DNA of 64,000 nucleotides from Qipengyuania spongiae (GTDB lineage: Bacteria > Pseudomonadota > Alphaproteobacteria > Sphingomonadales > Sphingomonadaceae), in NCBI RefSeq assembly GCF_026168555.1, contig NZ_CP092471.1, positions 134,501 through 198,500 on the forward strand, given 5' to 3'. The position numbers were made by a program, and so were the translations under genes. Positions 26,385 through 34,644 of this stretch are shown here, piece by piece. Position 1 is the stretch's first letter, and each line of letters begins with the position of its first letter. The notes below the pieces were generated by a model. It was not told where the DNA came from. It saw nothing but the letters and a program-made list of their open reading frames with translations, and searched no databases.

Positions 26385-27047
26385 TCAATCGCGATCGGGC
26401 GCACCAAGCGGGAAATAATCGCGATAGGCCCGCGCACCATCGACGCAGCGCGCGACCGCTGGAAGGGCAAGGATTTCGGCGCGATAGGCAGCGAGGTTCG
26501 GGCAATGGTCCGGAATGCGCTCGATCCAGTCGCCGTAGAACAGCGCTGGGGCCGCGGCGCAGGTGACGAGGGTGACATGCGGGCGCAGCGGAAGATCGTC
26601 GAACCGTTCCTCGATCCAACGATAGGCGCGCAGCAGCCCGGTCTTTCCCGCCTCGACCTGCGCCGGATCGGGGTTGTCGCGGTCGGCGATGAAAGCGTTC
26701 ACCACAAGTTGCGCGCTGCCCATGACGTAATTGTCGAACACCCGGTCGAGCATGCGGAGATCCACGGCGGTGGCTGGATGGTCCGGGATCAGCTTGGCAG
26801 GGCTTGGGTGATGGACGGCAAGATACTCGACGATCGCGGTTGCCTCTATGATGACCGCGTCGCCATCGACCAGCACCGGGAATTTGCCCGCGGGATGCGC
26901 GAACTGTACGAACGCGATGTTTTCCGATCCGCCTGGTTGAGAAGGATCGACTTCGCGGAACTCGAACTCGGTTACGTTGGCGTAGAGCGGGATCAGCGCC
27001 TTCCAAGTGTAGGACGAGAAAGGGTGCCCGTAGAGGACGAGGCTCAC
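26385..27047 (-). CDS. Glutathione S-transferase family protein
   Basis: A 220-residue protein with an N-terminal thioredoxin-like GST domain (LVLYGHPFSSYTWKALIPLY, then AGKFPVLVDGDAVIIEATAI) and an all-helical C-terminal domain. The catalytic region has Ser-Ser-Tyr near residues 11-13. It is the last gene of a minus-strand cluster of GST, VOC and RibD-like genes, overlapping the RibD-like gene by four bases. Likely role: conjugation or reduction of small electrophiles; the substrate is unknown. Confidence 0.85.
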   Translation of the reverse strand: MSLVLYGHPFSSYTWKALIPLYANVTEFEFREVDPSQPGGSENIAFVQFAHPAGKFPVLVDGDAVIIEATAIVEYLAVHHPSPAKLIPDHPATAVDLRMLDRVFDNYVMGSAQLVVNAFIADRDNPDPAQVEAGKTGLLRAYRWIEERFDDLPLRPHVTLVTCAAAPALFYGDWIERIPDHCPNLAAYRAEILALPAVARCVDGARAYRDYFPLGAPDRD

Positions 27048-27718
27048 CAGCTGCCCTCCTCGATACGCGCACGGCGCGCCTTTTCGCGGTCGCTGGTCGC
27101 AGGCTCAGGCGCCTCGTCGGGATAGGGCGGCAGCGTGCCGGCGGGGCGATAATGCGCGATGATAGTGCCCTGCTCGGTCACATGGTGGTCGGTCATCTCG
27201 AGCCGCTCGGTTGGCGTGCCGTCGCCGAACAGTCGCTTGCCGCTGCCGAGGATCACGGGATAGATCATGGTGATCAGTTCGTCGATCAGTCCAGCTGCCA
27301 ACAGTGCGGGGTAGATCGTGCTCGATCCCTGTATAACGATCCGCGGGCCGTTCCCCTCCTTTATCCGCGCGAGATCCTCGAGCGAAGCCAGGCGGTGGCT
27401 GTTCGCCCATGAGAGGTCGGGCTCGCCACGCGACAGGACGTATTTGTTCGCCCTGGTAAAAGCTTCGCCCATGCCCGCCTCCTCGCCTTCGACATAGGGC
27501 CAGTAGGCGGCGAAGATGTCGTAGGTCCGCCGGCCGAGCAGCAGGTCGTAATCGCCGTCGAACAGCGTGCCAAGCGTCTCGCCCACTGCATCGTCCCAGA
27601 ACTTGAACACCCAGCCGCCTTGATCGAAGCCGCCGGTCGGGTCCTCGGTCGGCCCGCCGGGCCCCTGCATTACGCCGTCAAGTGAGAGGAACGCCGCCCC
27701 AGTGATCTTGCGCGCCAT
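27044..27718 (-). CDS. Dihydrofolate reductase / RibD C-terminal family protein
   Basis: A 224-residue protein. It starts MARKITGAAFLSLDGVMQGP, the usual opening of the YwjB/RibD-C reductase family, followed by LLLGRRTYDIFAAYWP and a nucleotide-site block (RIVIQGSSTIYPALLAAGLI). These proteins bind NADPH, but true folate or riboflavin roles are not implied; most members are uncharacterised. It sits two bases downstream of a decayed gene and overlaps the following GST gene by four bases. Confidence 0.85.
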   Translation of the reverse strand: MARKITGAAFLSLDGVMQGPGGPTEDPTGGFDQGGWVFKFWDDAVGETLGTLFDGDYDLLLGRRTYDIFAAYWPYVEGEEAGMGEAFTRANKYVLSRGEPDLSWANSHRLASLEDLARIKEGNGPRIVIQGSSTIYPALLAAGLIDELITMIYPVILGSGKRLFGDGTPTERLEMTDHHVTEQGTIIAHYRPAGTLPPYPDEAPEPATSDREKARRARIEEGSW

Positions 27719-27719
27719 A

Positions 27720-27954
27720 TCAGCAATCCCGGATCAAGGCTTTAATCGCCGCATCGTCGATCTTCATCATCTGCATCATCGCCTTATAAACGCGTTTGCG
27801 CACGCTTTCGTCGGGATGGCCGAGCCCGTCCATCAGAACGCGTGGAACGATCTGCCAGCGCATCCGCGAATGCGTCGACCGGTCGCTCGTAGCTGCCGAA
27901 ACGGGCCCTGGCGCGCTGCTTGTGCAGGGAGGCGGCGTCGGAGAAGTCGCCCAT
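27720..27954 (-). pseudogene. Decayed PhnB/VOC-type gene tail with frameshift
   Basis: Reading from ATG 27954 gives a credible start (MGDFSDAASLHKQRARARFG, then SYERPVDAFADA) that runs off into Arg-rich sequence. From about base 27858 the sense continues in another frame as WQIVPRVLMDGLGHP, then MMQMMKIDDAAIKALI, to a stop at 27720. That second part is the typical C-terminal tail of PhnB-like VOC proteins. Joining the two needs one base removed near 27858-27862. The N-terminal VOC fold is missing too. The tail alone could be read from ATG 27863 (47 residues). I regard it as a remnant. Confidence 0.6.
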
Positions 27955-27958
27955 CGGT

Positions 27959-28765
27959 CTATTCCTTTCTCGGCCCCACCAGGCCGAAGGCGGCGCCCTG
28001 CGGATCGATGCAATGGACCGAATATTCGCCGCCGGGTATCTCATGGACTCCGCCATCGAGCGATCCGCCACCGTCCGTCACGGCCTGCGCCGCGCGATCG
28101 ATATCCTCGACGCCGAAATAATATTGCCAGCGGGAACCATGCATGTCCGGCATCAGCGGCATGACCGCACCGATCATGCCGTCGCCGTGGTAGAGGAACT
28201 GGTATTCGCCCAGCTCGCCCATCGGCATCGCGCCGTCCTGCCGCCAGCCGAGCAGTTCGCCGTAGAGCGCGATGGCGGCGGTGGGATCGGAGGTTTGCAG
28301 CTCGTTCCAGCGAACGTGCTGCGCCTTGTCGTAGCTGAACACGTCGCTTTGCGCATCGGGCTGGTCGGGGGGCGGGGCCGGGTCCATCAGGTAGATCGGG
28401 GCGCCCTGCGGATCGGTGAGGAAGGCCATGCGGCCCACGCCTTCCATGCTGTGCGGTTCGATGAAGATCGTTCCGCCTGCCTCGACCATCCGCGCCGCCG
28501 AGGCATCGACGTCGGGCGTATGGACATATCCGAACCAGCCAGGCTCGGCACCGCCATCGCGCATCTCCTGAGACAGCACGAGCGCGCCGCCTGCGAACCC
28601 GCCTTCGCTGCGGCCGATCATGCGGTAATCGACCTCGCCGCCCGGAGCAGAGCCTTCTTCCGCGATCTCCCAGCCGACCACGGCGCGGTAGAACTCGCGC
28701 GCCGCATCGATGTCCGTGGTCATCAGTTCGTACCAGACGAAGCCGCCGCGTTCCTCACCCGCCAT
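27959..28765 (-). CDS. Two-domain VOC (glyoxalase/bleomycin-resistance fold) protein
   Basis: A 268-residue protein with two VOC repeats. The first has FVWYELMTTDIDAAREFYRA and ends near FLTDPQGAPIYLMD; the second begins HVRWNELQTSDPTAAIALYG and ends SVHCIDPQGAAFGLVG. This tandem arrangement is common in actinobacterial and alphaproteobacterial stress proteins. The substrate is unknown. It lies in a tight minus-strand cluster under a divergent HxlR regulator, between a DUF1428 gene and the PhnB-tail remnant. Confidence 0.87.
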   Translation of the reverse strand: MAGEERGGFVWYELMTTDIDAAREFYRAVVGWEIAEEGSAPGGEVDYRMIGRSEGGFAGGALVLSQEMRDGGAEPGWFGYVHTPDVDASAARMVEAGGTIFIEPHSMEGVGRMAFLTDPQGAPIYLMDPAPPPDQPDAQSDVFSYDKAQHVRWNELQTSDPTAAIALYGELLGWRQDGAMPMGELGEYQFLYHGDGMIGAVMPLMPDMHGSRWQYYFGVEDIDRAAQAVTDGGGSLDGGVHEIPGGEYSVHCIDPQGAAFGLVGPRKE

Positions 28766-28768
28766 GGC

Positions 28769-29125
28769 TCAGGTCTCCTTCCAGACGAGCGGTTCGAAGC
28801 TGCCATAAATCATCCGCTTGCCGTCGAACGGCATTTCGCCAAATGCTTCCATCCGGGGATCCGACATCATCTTCTCATGGCTCTCATCGGCGGTCGCCTT
28901 GTCGGGCCAGGTAACCCAGCTGAAGACGATCTTCTCGCCGTCCTCGGCCTTCGTCGCGCGGCGGAAATCGGTGGTGTGGCCATCCTTCACGTCGGCCTCC
29001 CAGCACTCAACCTGAGCGGTTGCGCCGAAATCCTTGACGATGTCCCAGAATTTCTCGGCCGTTTCCCTATAGGCCTCCTTGTTGCCTTCGGGCACGGCGA
29101 GCACGAAACCGTTGACGTACACCAT
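28769..29125 (-). CDS. DUF1428 family protein
   Basis: A 118-residue protein from ATG 29125, preceded by an excellent site (aaggagagga). It starts MVYVNGFVLAVPEGNKEAYR and carries the DUF1428 hallmarks VECWEADVKDG, FSWVTWPDK and FDGKRMIYGSFEPLV. Members are small dimeric ferredoxin-like proteins of unknown function that recur with VOC and GST genes. Its first 139 bases are overlapped in another frame by the extended end of the upstream GST. Confidence 0.88.
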   Translation of the reverse strand: MVYVNGFVLAVPEGNKEAYRETAEKFWDIVKDFGATAQVECWEADVKDGHTTDFRRATKAEDGEKIVFSWVTWPDKATADESHEKMMSDPRMEAFGEMPFDGKRMIYGSFEPLVWKET

Positions 29126-29835
29126 TCCTCTCCTTGCGATTGACCCATATCGGACGGAAACCCCATGTCGCCGGGGCCGTGACCGGCGAAGTTGGCGCAT
29201 TGTTCGGCCAGCGCCTCGCAATAAGCGGGGCGGGCAAGGCAGCGGTCGCGCCAAGTGACGAGATCGGGATGGCCGTCCAGCATGTCGGTATGGCCGACGA
29301 TCTTCATGACGGAGGCCATCATCAGGTCAGCGATCGTGAAATCGTCGCCGACCAGCCATTCGCGTGAACCGAGCGCATTGGCCAGTGCCTCGATCTGCTT
29401 GGCCGCGAGGGGTTCGGCGAACGCGCGATATTTCCCGGCCATCTCCTTGTCCTCCATGAAGAAATCGGCGATCGCGATTTCCATGAGGTAAGGTTCGAGC
29501 GAGTTGAGGGCTGCGAAAAACCAGCTCCGCACCACCGCCCTTTCGTCCGCGCCCTGGCCGAGATACCTCTCCGATCGCTGGGCAATATCAAGGACGATCG
29601 CACCGCTCTCGAACAGGGTAGGTCGCCCTTCCTCGCGCAGGGCCGGAACCTGGCCGAAGGGTTGCACTTGGCGGTATTCGGCGCTCTGCTGCACCTGCGG
29701 ATCGATCAGGTCGACCGCATAGTCCCAGCCGACTTCCCTCAGCATCCAGCGAACGCGCAGGTCCCGCACCTGCCCCTGGGCGAAAGGTGGCACCCATTTG
29801 AACGCACTGACGGTCAGGGCGCCGGGGCGGCTCAC
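28987..29835 (-). CDS. Glutathione S-transferase with abnormal run-on C-terminus
   Basis: A 282-residue frame from GTG 29835, which overlaps the stop of the VOC gene by four bases (GTGA). The N-terminal thioredoxin-like domain (FGQVPALREEGRPTLFESGA) and the helical C-terminal domain (WLVGDDFTIADLMMASVMKI) are clear up to about residue 230. After FAGHGPGDMGF no stop is met, and the frame runs a further ~50 residues across the DUF1428 start, giving low-quality sequence. A lost stop or small frameshift near 29150 is likely; the GST domain itself appears intact. Confidence 0.75.
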   Translation of the reverse strand: MSRPGALTVSAFKWVPPFAQGQVRDLRVRWMLREVGWDYAVDLIDPQVQQSAEYRQVQPFGQVPALREEGRPTLFESGAIVLDIAQRSERYLGQGADERAVVRSWFFAALNSLEPYLMEIAIADFFMEDKEMAGKYRAFAEPLAAKQIEALANALGSREWLVGDDFTIADLMMASVMKIVGHTDMLDGHPDLVTWRDRCLARPAYCEALAEQCANFAGHGPGDMGFPSDMGQSQGEEWCTSTVSCSPCPKATRRPIGKRPRNSGTSSRISAQPLRLSAGRPT

Positions 29836-30257
29836 TTCGCATCTCCGCAAGCCGACTCGTCGAGCCAGTGCGGTTCCCAGATATGCCCGTCGGGATCGGC
29901 GAAGTCGCGGCCGTACATGAAGTCGTGTTCCTGGGCCGGATTGACGTCGGCCGTGCCGCCATGTGCGTCTGCGGCTTCGACCATAGCGTCCACCGCGACA
30001 CGGTCGGGCAGGCTCAGGGCCACCATCACCTGCGCGCTACGGTTCGCATCGGGTATATCCTTCGTGGTGAAGGTCTTCCACTTGTCGTGCGTGAGCAGCA
30101 TGACGAACAGCCGGTCCCCGAAGCTGAGCGCGGCGGCGGTCTCGTCGGTGAAGTTCGGTTCGGGCCGGAACCCGATGGCAGCGTAGAATGCCGCAGAGCG
30201 ATCGAGATCGGCCACGGGAAAGTTCAGGAAAACCTTGGGCGAATGCGATTCCGGCAT
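29832..30257 (-). CDS. VOC family protein
   Basis: A 141-residue single-domain VOC protein (VFLNFPVADLDRSAAFYAAI at the N-terminus, FADPDGHIWEPHW near the end with a metal-site Glu). It resembles the YyaH/lactoylglutathione lyase-like group often annotated as extradiol dioxygenase-like. It is the first gene of the minus-strand cluster divergent from the HxlR regulator, and overlaps the following GST gene by four bases. Confidence 0.87.
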   Translation of the reverse strand: MPESHSPKVFLNFPVADLDRSAAFYAAIGFRPEPNFTDETAAALSFGDRLFVMLLTHDKWKTFTTKDIPDANRSAQVMVALSLPDRVAVDAMVEAADAHGGTADVNPAQEHDFMYGRDFADPDGHIWEPHWLDESACGDAK

Positions 30258-30315
30258 CGGCGGAGCTCCTCGGCAAGACCTCGACTCGGGCCCTTGAACC
30301 GTGTGAACCCGAAGC

Positions 30316-30328
30316 TTACCTTAGGCAA
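30316..30328. promoter_or_regulatory. Imperfect palindrome in the divergent HxlR/VOC promoter region
   Basis: The 13-base element TTACCTTAGGCAA has dyad symmetry with one mismatched pair and lies directly before the HxlR regulator ATG (30331), in the 73-base gap between divergent genes. HxlR-family dimers bind short inverted repeats, so this is a candidate operator for autoregulation and control of the VOC/GST cluster. It is a short motif, so chance occurrence is possible. Confidence 0.35.
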
Positions 30329-30330
30329 CT

Positions 30331-31014
30331 ATGAAGTTACGAAAAGAAACCAATCCACCGCATTCTGGGCACGGCAGGTGGTATGCCGACGCTTGCGGAA
30401 CCGCTTTCGGAATGGAATTGATCGGTGAGCGGTGGTCGTTGCTGGTTGTTCGCGAACTCATGTTTGGTCCGCGTCGCTTCTCCGACCTTCGCGCGAGCCT
30501 GCCCGGCATTTCCGCTAAAGTTCTGACAGAACGCTTGGCAGGCCTGGAGAACGCGGGCGTCCTCACCCGCCGCAAGCTGCCGCCGCCTATTTCCGCGCAC
30601 GCCTACGAACTCACTCTCTGGGGCTATGCTGCCGAACCACTCATCCAGGAACTCGGCCGCTGGGCCGCCATGTCGTCGCAGCACGATCCCACGCTGCAGC
30701 TCTCGCCGGTCAGCTTCATGCTGTCCTTGCGCACGATGCTCGACAAGGAGGCGGCGAAGGGCTGGAACGTCCGCATCGGCTTTCGCTTTCCCGAAGTCGG
30801 TTTCGTAGCTGAGGTGAAGGACGGGGAAATGCCGGTCCGGCGCGAGGAGCCGGAGGACTGTGACGCGACCTTCGTCGCGCCATCGGGTCCGTCGCTGGCG
30901 GCGATGTTCTACGTCGGAATGGCGGCCGCGGAGGTGGGCGTGACAGTTCAGGGCGCGCACGAGGCGGCCGAGAGGTTCGTGGCTCTTTTCAGCCTCCCGG
31001 AAAAAATCGGGTGA
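30331..31014 (+). CDS. HxlR-family transcriptional regulator with SCP2-like C-terminal domain
   Basis: A 227-residue protein. The HxlR winged helix spans residues about 15-110 (IGERWSLLVVRELMFGPRRF, then LPGISAKVLTERLAGLENAG). The longer C-terminal part (FRFPEVGFVAEVKDGEMPVR, FVALFSLPEKIG) resembles a sterol-carrier/SCP2-like ligand domain seen in some HxlR proteins, suggesting effector sensing. It is transcribed away from the VOC-GST-DUF1428-RibD cluster, which it probably controls. Confidence 0.9.
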   Translation: MKLRKETNPPHSGHGRWYADACGTAFGMELIGERWSLLVVRELMFGPRRFSDLRASLPGISAKVLTERLAGLENAGVLTRRKLPPPISAHAYELTLWGYAAEPLIQELGRWAAMSSQHDPTLQLSPVSFMLSLRTMLDKEAAKGWNVRIGFRFPEVGFVAEVKDGEMPVRREEPEDCDATFVAPSGPSLAAMFYVGMAAAEVGVTVQGAHEAAERFVALFSLPEKIG

Positions 31015-31731
31015 GCGCCTGAATTTGCGTGGGGAGCGGGACGCACGCCGCCCACCGTTGCCTCGATGCAATCAGACGCCGATAACGCTGAATTGTAGAT
31101 TTTGCCGGTCAGTCGGCCGCGGCCAAAGCACATCTCTTACGCCGGCGCCGTGCCCCAGCGTGTCTCTCGAACTGGCTGCCTTGTGCAAGACCGACCCGAC
31201 TCGAGTTGCGATGGCAGGCGAAGATCGTGCTAACCTCCATGCGCATCATGTCCCTGACGCACGGCCGCGGGCTCGCCGCACCGCCGCCGCCATCAAGCGG
31301 GCCTCCGGCACCGCCTGACACTTTCTGCAAATCCGGTGCGCTTCTGCGCGCCATCATGCGTTTGTCATGACATTTCCCAGGCATTTCCGAATTCGTTCGC
31401 CGCGTGCGCTATGGTGCGTCGGCTCTAGCCCGGTTGTCCTCGCGAATTCTTGCCGAACCCGGCCATGCGTCCGCTCTCGCGCGTTCCGATAAGCCCATGA
31501 TCACCGTTACCAGCCCCCCCCCGGAAAGCCGCGAGTTGCCATCGCTCGAAACGCGGCCGTTTGGCGTATCGATGGTTTGCGACCAGATCGCCGCGATCAG
31601 TGCGATCAACATGTATGTTTTGACATGAGGGACTTAGGACGGTTTCACCGGCGAATTTAAAATGACTGAAAAGGCGTGTTTGTGGCGGCGAATGCTCGCT
31701 CGACGCGTTAGTCCTATGCTAAACTAGGTTA
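31015..31731. other. 717-base intergenic region without a convincing gene
   Basis: Short frames exist on both strands, but none has a recognisable domain, a good ribosome site, or consistent coding character. The last third becomes AT-richer just before the polysaccharide pyruvyl transferase gene (31620-31730), which fits a promoter for the exopolysaccharide cluster, though no clear -35/-10 pair stands out. No RNA gene or repeat was seen. Confidence 0.5.
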
Positions 31732-33051
31732 ATGTCCGTTTATTGGCGAAGCCTATGGCTCCTTTCAAAGACGTGTACTGGCGTTCGCGTCAAGGCGCGC
31801 GATCGGAGTGCCTCGAGGGGATCGCTGGTGTTGCCGCGAATTGAAATACTTGGGCCATGGCTGCACAATCGCGGCGACGAATTGATGCTGCTGTCGGTTA
31901 TCGAACAATTTCGCGACCGTGCCGTAATCGGCGTTTCGTCCAACCTGGGCCTGAATGAATTTCCGACCTATCCCGAGCTCTTTAAAATAAAGAGCTACGC
32001 GAACACCTCGGCGCTGCTCAATGATTTCCTGCAGGGCGCTTTTCGTGAAGGGGTGCGTAAGGTTCGGGACAATGTCTATCTGGCGCACCGCAGCGACGAT
32101 GATCTGAGCGACAGGGGGTGGGTGCGCGAAGGCTCGCTCGATCTTTTGCTCGACGCCTCTGGATACGGGTATGGAGACCCCTGGTCTCTCTGGCGCACGC
32201 GAAAGAGGGCGGAATACTACGTACGGCTCAAACAACAGGGCACCCGGATAGTGGTTCTGCCGCAGGCCTTCGGGCCGTTCGAGGATCCGGAAAAAACGGC
32301 CGCGACCCGGGATTTGATGAGCCAGTGCGACGTGATCTACGCGCGCGACGAATTATCGCGCGGTCATCTCGAGCAACTCGGGTTCGCGCAAGGTCCGCGG
32401 ATCCTGGAAGCGCCCGATATAACGACTATTTTGGCCGCCCATGGACACGAGATAGAGGAAGATTGGTCCGATGCGGTCGCTATCGTTCCCAACGCCCGAA
32501 TGCTCGACAGAACGTCGTCTTCCGTCAGTCAGGCCTATCCTGACTTCATCCTGCGCATCGCGAGAGAAATTCTCCGTAAGGGTGCGCGTCCGGTGCTGGT
32601 CGTTCACGAGGCCAACGACTTCGAATTGGCAAGCGACCTGCGGGCCGAGATCGGAACCGGCGAGATAGTCGACCGGAATGCGATCGAGACCAAGGCCATC
32701 CTCGGTGCGGCGAAGGCGGTCGTTTCCTCGCGCTATCATGCCTGCGTCAGTTCTCTGTCCCAGGGGGTGCCGACGATCGGCACGTCCTGGCACTACAAAT
32801 ACAAGATGTTGTTCCGCGACTATGGTTGCGAGGACCTGCTGCTCGATACGGGCGCTGGCGAACAGGAGCTTCGTCACGCGGTCGATCGCATTACCGAACG
32901 CAGGCCAACCATGGATCTTGCCAATAATCTCGTCGAGGCGGCGCGTGCACAGAAGTTTCGGGTGGAATCCATGTGGGCTGATATCCATTCGATGCTGACA
33001 GGAAATGCACGGTTGAATGGACAGGCGCCGAAGAGGCACGATTCGAAATAG
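31732..33051 (+). CDS. Polysaccharide pyruvyl transferase family protein
   Basis: A 439-residue protein. It has the family's N-terminal motif (GPWLHNRGDELMLLSVIEQF), the central VVLPQAFGPFEDPEKT and the C-terminal block SRYHACVSSLSQGVPTIGTS with W-H-Y-K-Y-K, typical of CsaB/WcaK-like enzymes that add pyruvate ketals from phosphoenolpyruvate to sugars. An alternative start is the GTG just before LPRIEILGP; residues 1-30 are poorly family-like. It is the first gene of an exopolysaccharide cluster, followed by a flippase. Confidence 0.87.
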   Translation: MSVYWRSLWLLSKTCTGVRVKARDRSASRGSLVLPRIEILGPWLHNRGDELMLLSVIEQFRDRAVIGVSSNLGLNEFPTYPELFKIKSYANTSALLNDFLQGAFREGVRKVRDNVYLAHRSDDDLSDRGWVREGSLDLLLDASGYGYGDPWSLWRTRKRAEYYVRLKQQGTRIVVLPQAFGPFEDPEKTAATRDLMSQCDVIYARDELSRGHLEQLGFAQGPRILEAPDITTILAAHGHEIEEDWSDAVAIVPNARMLDRTSSSVSQAYPDFILRIAREILRKGARPVLVVHEANDFELASDLRAEIGTGEIVDRNAIETKAILGAAKAVVSSRYHACVSSLSQGVPTIGTSWHYKYKMLFRDYGCEDLLLDTGAGEQELRHAVDRITERRPTMDLANNLVEAARAQKFRVESMWADIHSMLTGNARLNGQAPKRHDSK

Positions 33052-33111
33052 AAGACGGCAAAGCCATCGCTCGTATTGGACGAGCCGGAAAGGCAAGGTT
33101 GCGCGGCGCAC

Positions 33112-34617
33112 ATGACAGGCACGAAAAAACTGTTACTGAAAGGCGCTGGCTGGATGGCTCTGGCCCGGGCCGTGGTCAACGCGATCGCCTTCGTGAGCAC
33201 GCTGGTTCTCGCGCGCATTCTGGTACCGGAGGATTTCGGGCTGGTCGCCATTGCGGAAGCCTTTGCGGTCATTCTCGCCTCCTTGACCGAACTCTCACTG
33301 GCCAATGCGCTGATCCGGCACGATGAGCCGGAAGAGCACCACTTCCACACGGTCTGGACGCTCAACTTTACGCGAGCCGCGATCCTTGCCGCGGCGATGG
33401 CCGCGCTCGCGATCCCCGTGGCATCCCTTTACGGTGATCCCCGGCTGGGACCGATCCTGTTCGTGCTGGCGGCGAGCACGCTCCTGAGCGGTGCCGAAAA
33501 TCCCAAGCTCGTCCATTTCGAGCGCAATTTGATCTTCCGTCAGGAGTTCGTGCTCAATGTCGGCGCGAAGCTGCTGTCCTTCATCGTCGCGATCACCGTC
33601 GCGCTGCTGTTTCGATCGTACTGGGCTCTGGTTTTGGGCGCGGCGGCGGCGGTCGTGGCGCGGGTCACGCTGTCCTATGTGCTGATCGGCTATCGCCCAA
33701 GACCGAGCCTTGCGGGTTACCGGGAGCTCTTGTCCTTCTCGATCTGGCTGACCTTCGCCGAAGGTATCCAGACGATCAACAACCGTTCCGTGCCTCTTGC
33801 CATCGGTTTTTTCGTCAGCCCGGCAAGTCTCGGCCAGTACACGATGGGCGTTCGGCTCGCGCAGATGCCGATCACTCAGGGAATTGCACCGCTTCGCAGA
33901 ACGCTGTTCCCGGCTTTTTCCCGGATCAGGCACGATGCCGCGCGTCTTCGGGCAGCCTATGGGAGAGCGCAGGCCTATCTGTGTACGGTCGCCTTTCCCG
34001 TCGCCTGCGGCCTCGCAGTGCTCGCCGAGCCGCTGGTCCGTACTCTGATAGGCGAGAAATGGTTGCCCGCCGTACCGATCCTTCAGGTGCTGTCGGTTAC
34101 TGCTGCGCTGGAGATCATGGAGAACACCAATGCGCTCGCCATGGCGCTCGACCGTACAAAAGACCTGTTCATGCGCAATCTGCGGGTTTTTTTCGTGCGC
34201 ATTCCGCTCATCGTGGCAGGCGCCTTGGCGGGCGATCGCATCGGGATCGGTATCGTGATGGGGGTGGTGATCGGCCGATCGGCCGCCTCGGTCCTGAACA
34301 TGGTCTGGAACATGCAGCTCGTTCGCAGCGCCATCGCCGTGCCGCTTCGCGCTCAGCTGGCGCGGGGCTTGCGACCGGCGATCGCAAGCATTGTGATGGT
34401 GGGTTGCGTTTGGGCTATGGTGGGTCTCGGTCCCGCATTGAGCGAAGGTGCCGAGGCCGTCGCCTGGTTGTCGATATTCGCGGCCTGCGGCGCTGCGATC
34501 TACGCCCTTGCGTTGGGGTCGGTCTGGTTGGTCGCGGGAAAACCGGACGGGCCCGAAAGCGAGGTCATCGCTCTTGTAGGTGGACTTATCCGCAAACGGC
34601 GCGAACGACGCCTCTGA
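33112..34617 (+). CDS. Wzx/MOP-type polysaccharide flippase
   Basis: A 501-residue membrane protein with about 12-14 helices. The N-terminus (GAGWMALARAVVNAIAFVST, LVLARILVPEDFGLVAIAEA) is typical of the lipopolysaccharide O-unit/EPS translocase group (MOP superfamily, WzxC-like). ATG 33112 is chosen over a TTG at 33076 because the extra residues are polar and not conserved. It would move lipid-linked oligosaccharide units across the inner membrane. It ends seven bases from the convergent glycosyltransferase gene. Confidence 0.87.
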   Translation: MTGTKKLLLKGAGWMALARAVVNAIAFVSTLVLARILVPEDFGLVAIAEAFAVILASLTELSLANALIRHDEPEEHHFHTVWTLNFTRAAILAAAMAALAIPVASLYGDPRLGPILFVLAASTLLSGAENPKLVHFERNLIFRQEFVLNVGAKLLSFIVAITVALLFRSYWALVLGAAAAVVARVTLSYVLIGYRPRPSLAGYRELLSFSIWLTFAEGIQTINNRSVPLAIGFFVSPASLGQYTMGVRLAQMPITQGIAPLRRTLFPAFSRIRHDAARLRAAYGRAQAYLCTVAFPVACGLAVLAEPLVRTLIGEKWLPAVPILQVLSVTAALEIMENTNALAMALDRTKDLFMRNLRVFFVRIPLIVAGALAGDRIGIGIVMGVVIGRSAASVLNMVWNMQLVRSAIAVPLRAQLARGLRPAIASIVMVGCVWAMVGLGPALSEGAEAVAWLSIFAACGAAIYALALGSVWLVAGKPDGPESEVIALVGGLIRKRRERRL

Positions 34618-34644
34618 CGCAGGCTAGCCTGAGGCAAGCCTGCG
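34618..34644. terminator. Hairpin at the convergent gene ends
   Basis: An eight-pair perfect stem (CGCAGGCT with AGCCTGCG) encloses an eleven-base loop, exactly between the convergent flippase and glycosyltransferase genes. There is no T run on either strand, so intrinsic termination is doubtful. A mRNA 3'-end stabiliser or bidirectional pause site is possible. Confidence 0.35.

Noticed and set aside
31409..31612. 67-residue minus-strand frame with a hydrophobic start
   Set aside because: No ribosome site, no family, and low coding character in a gene-poor region.
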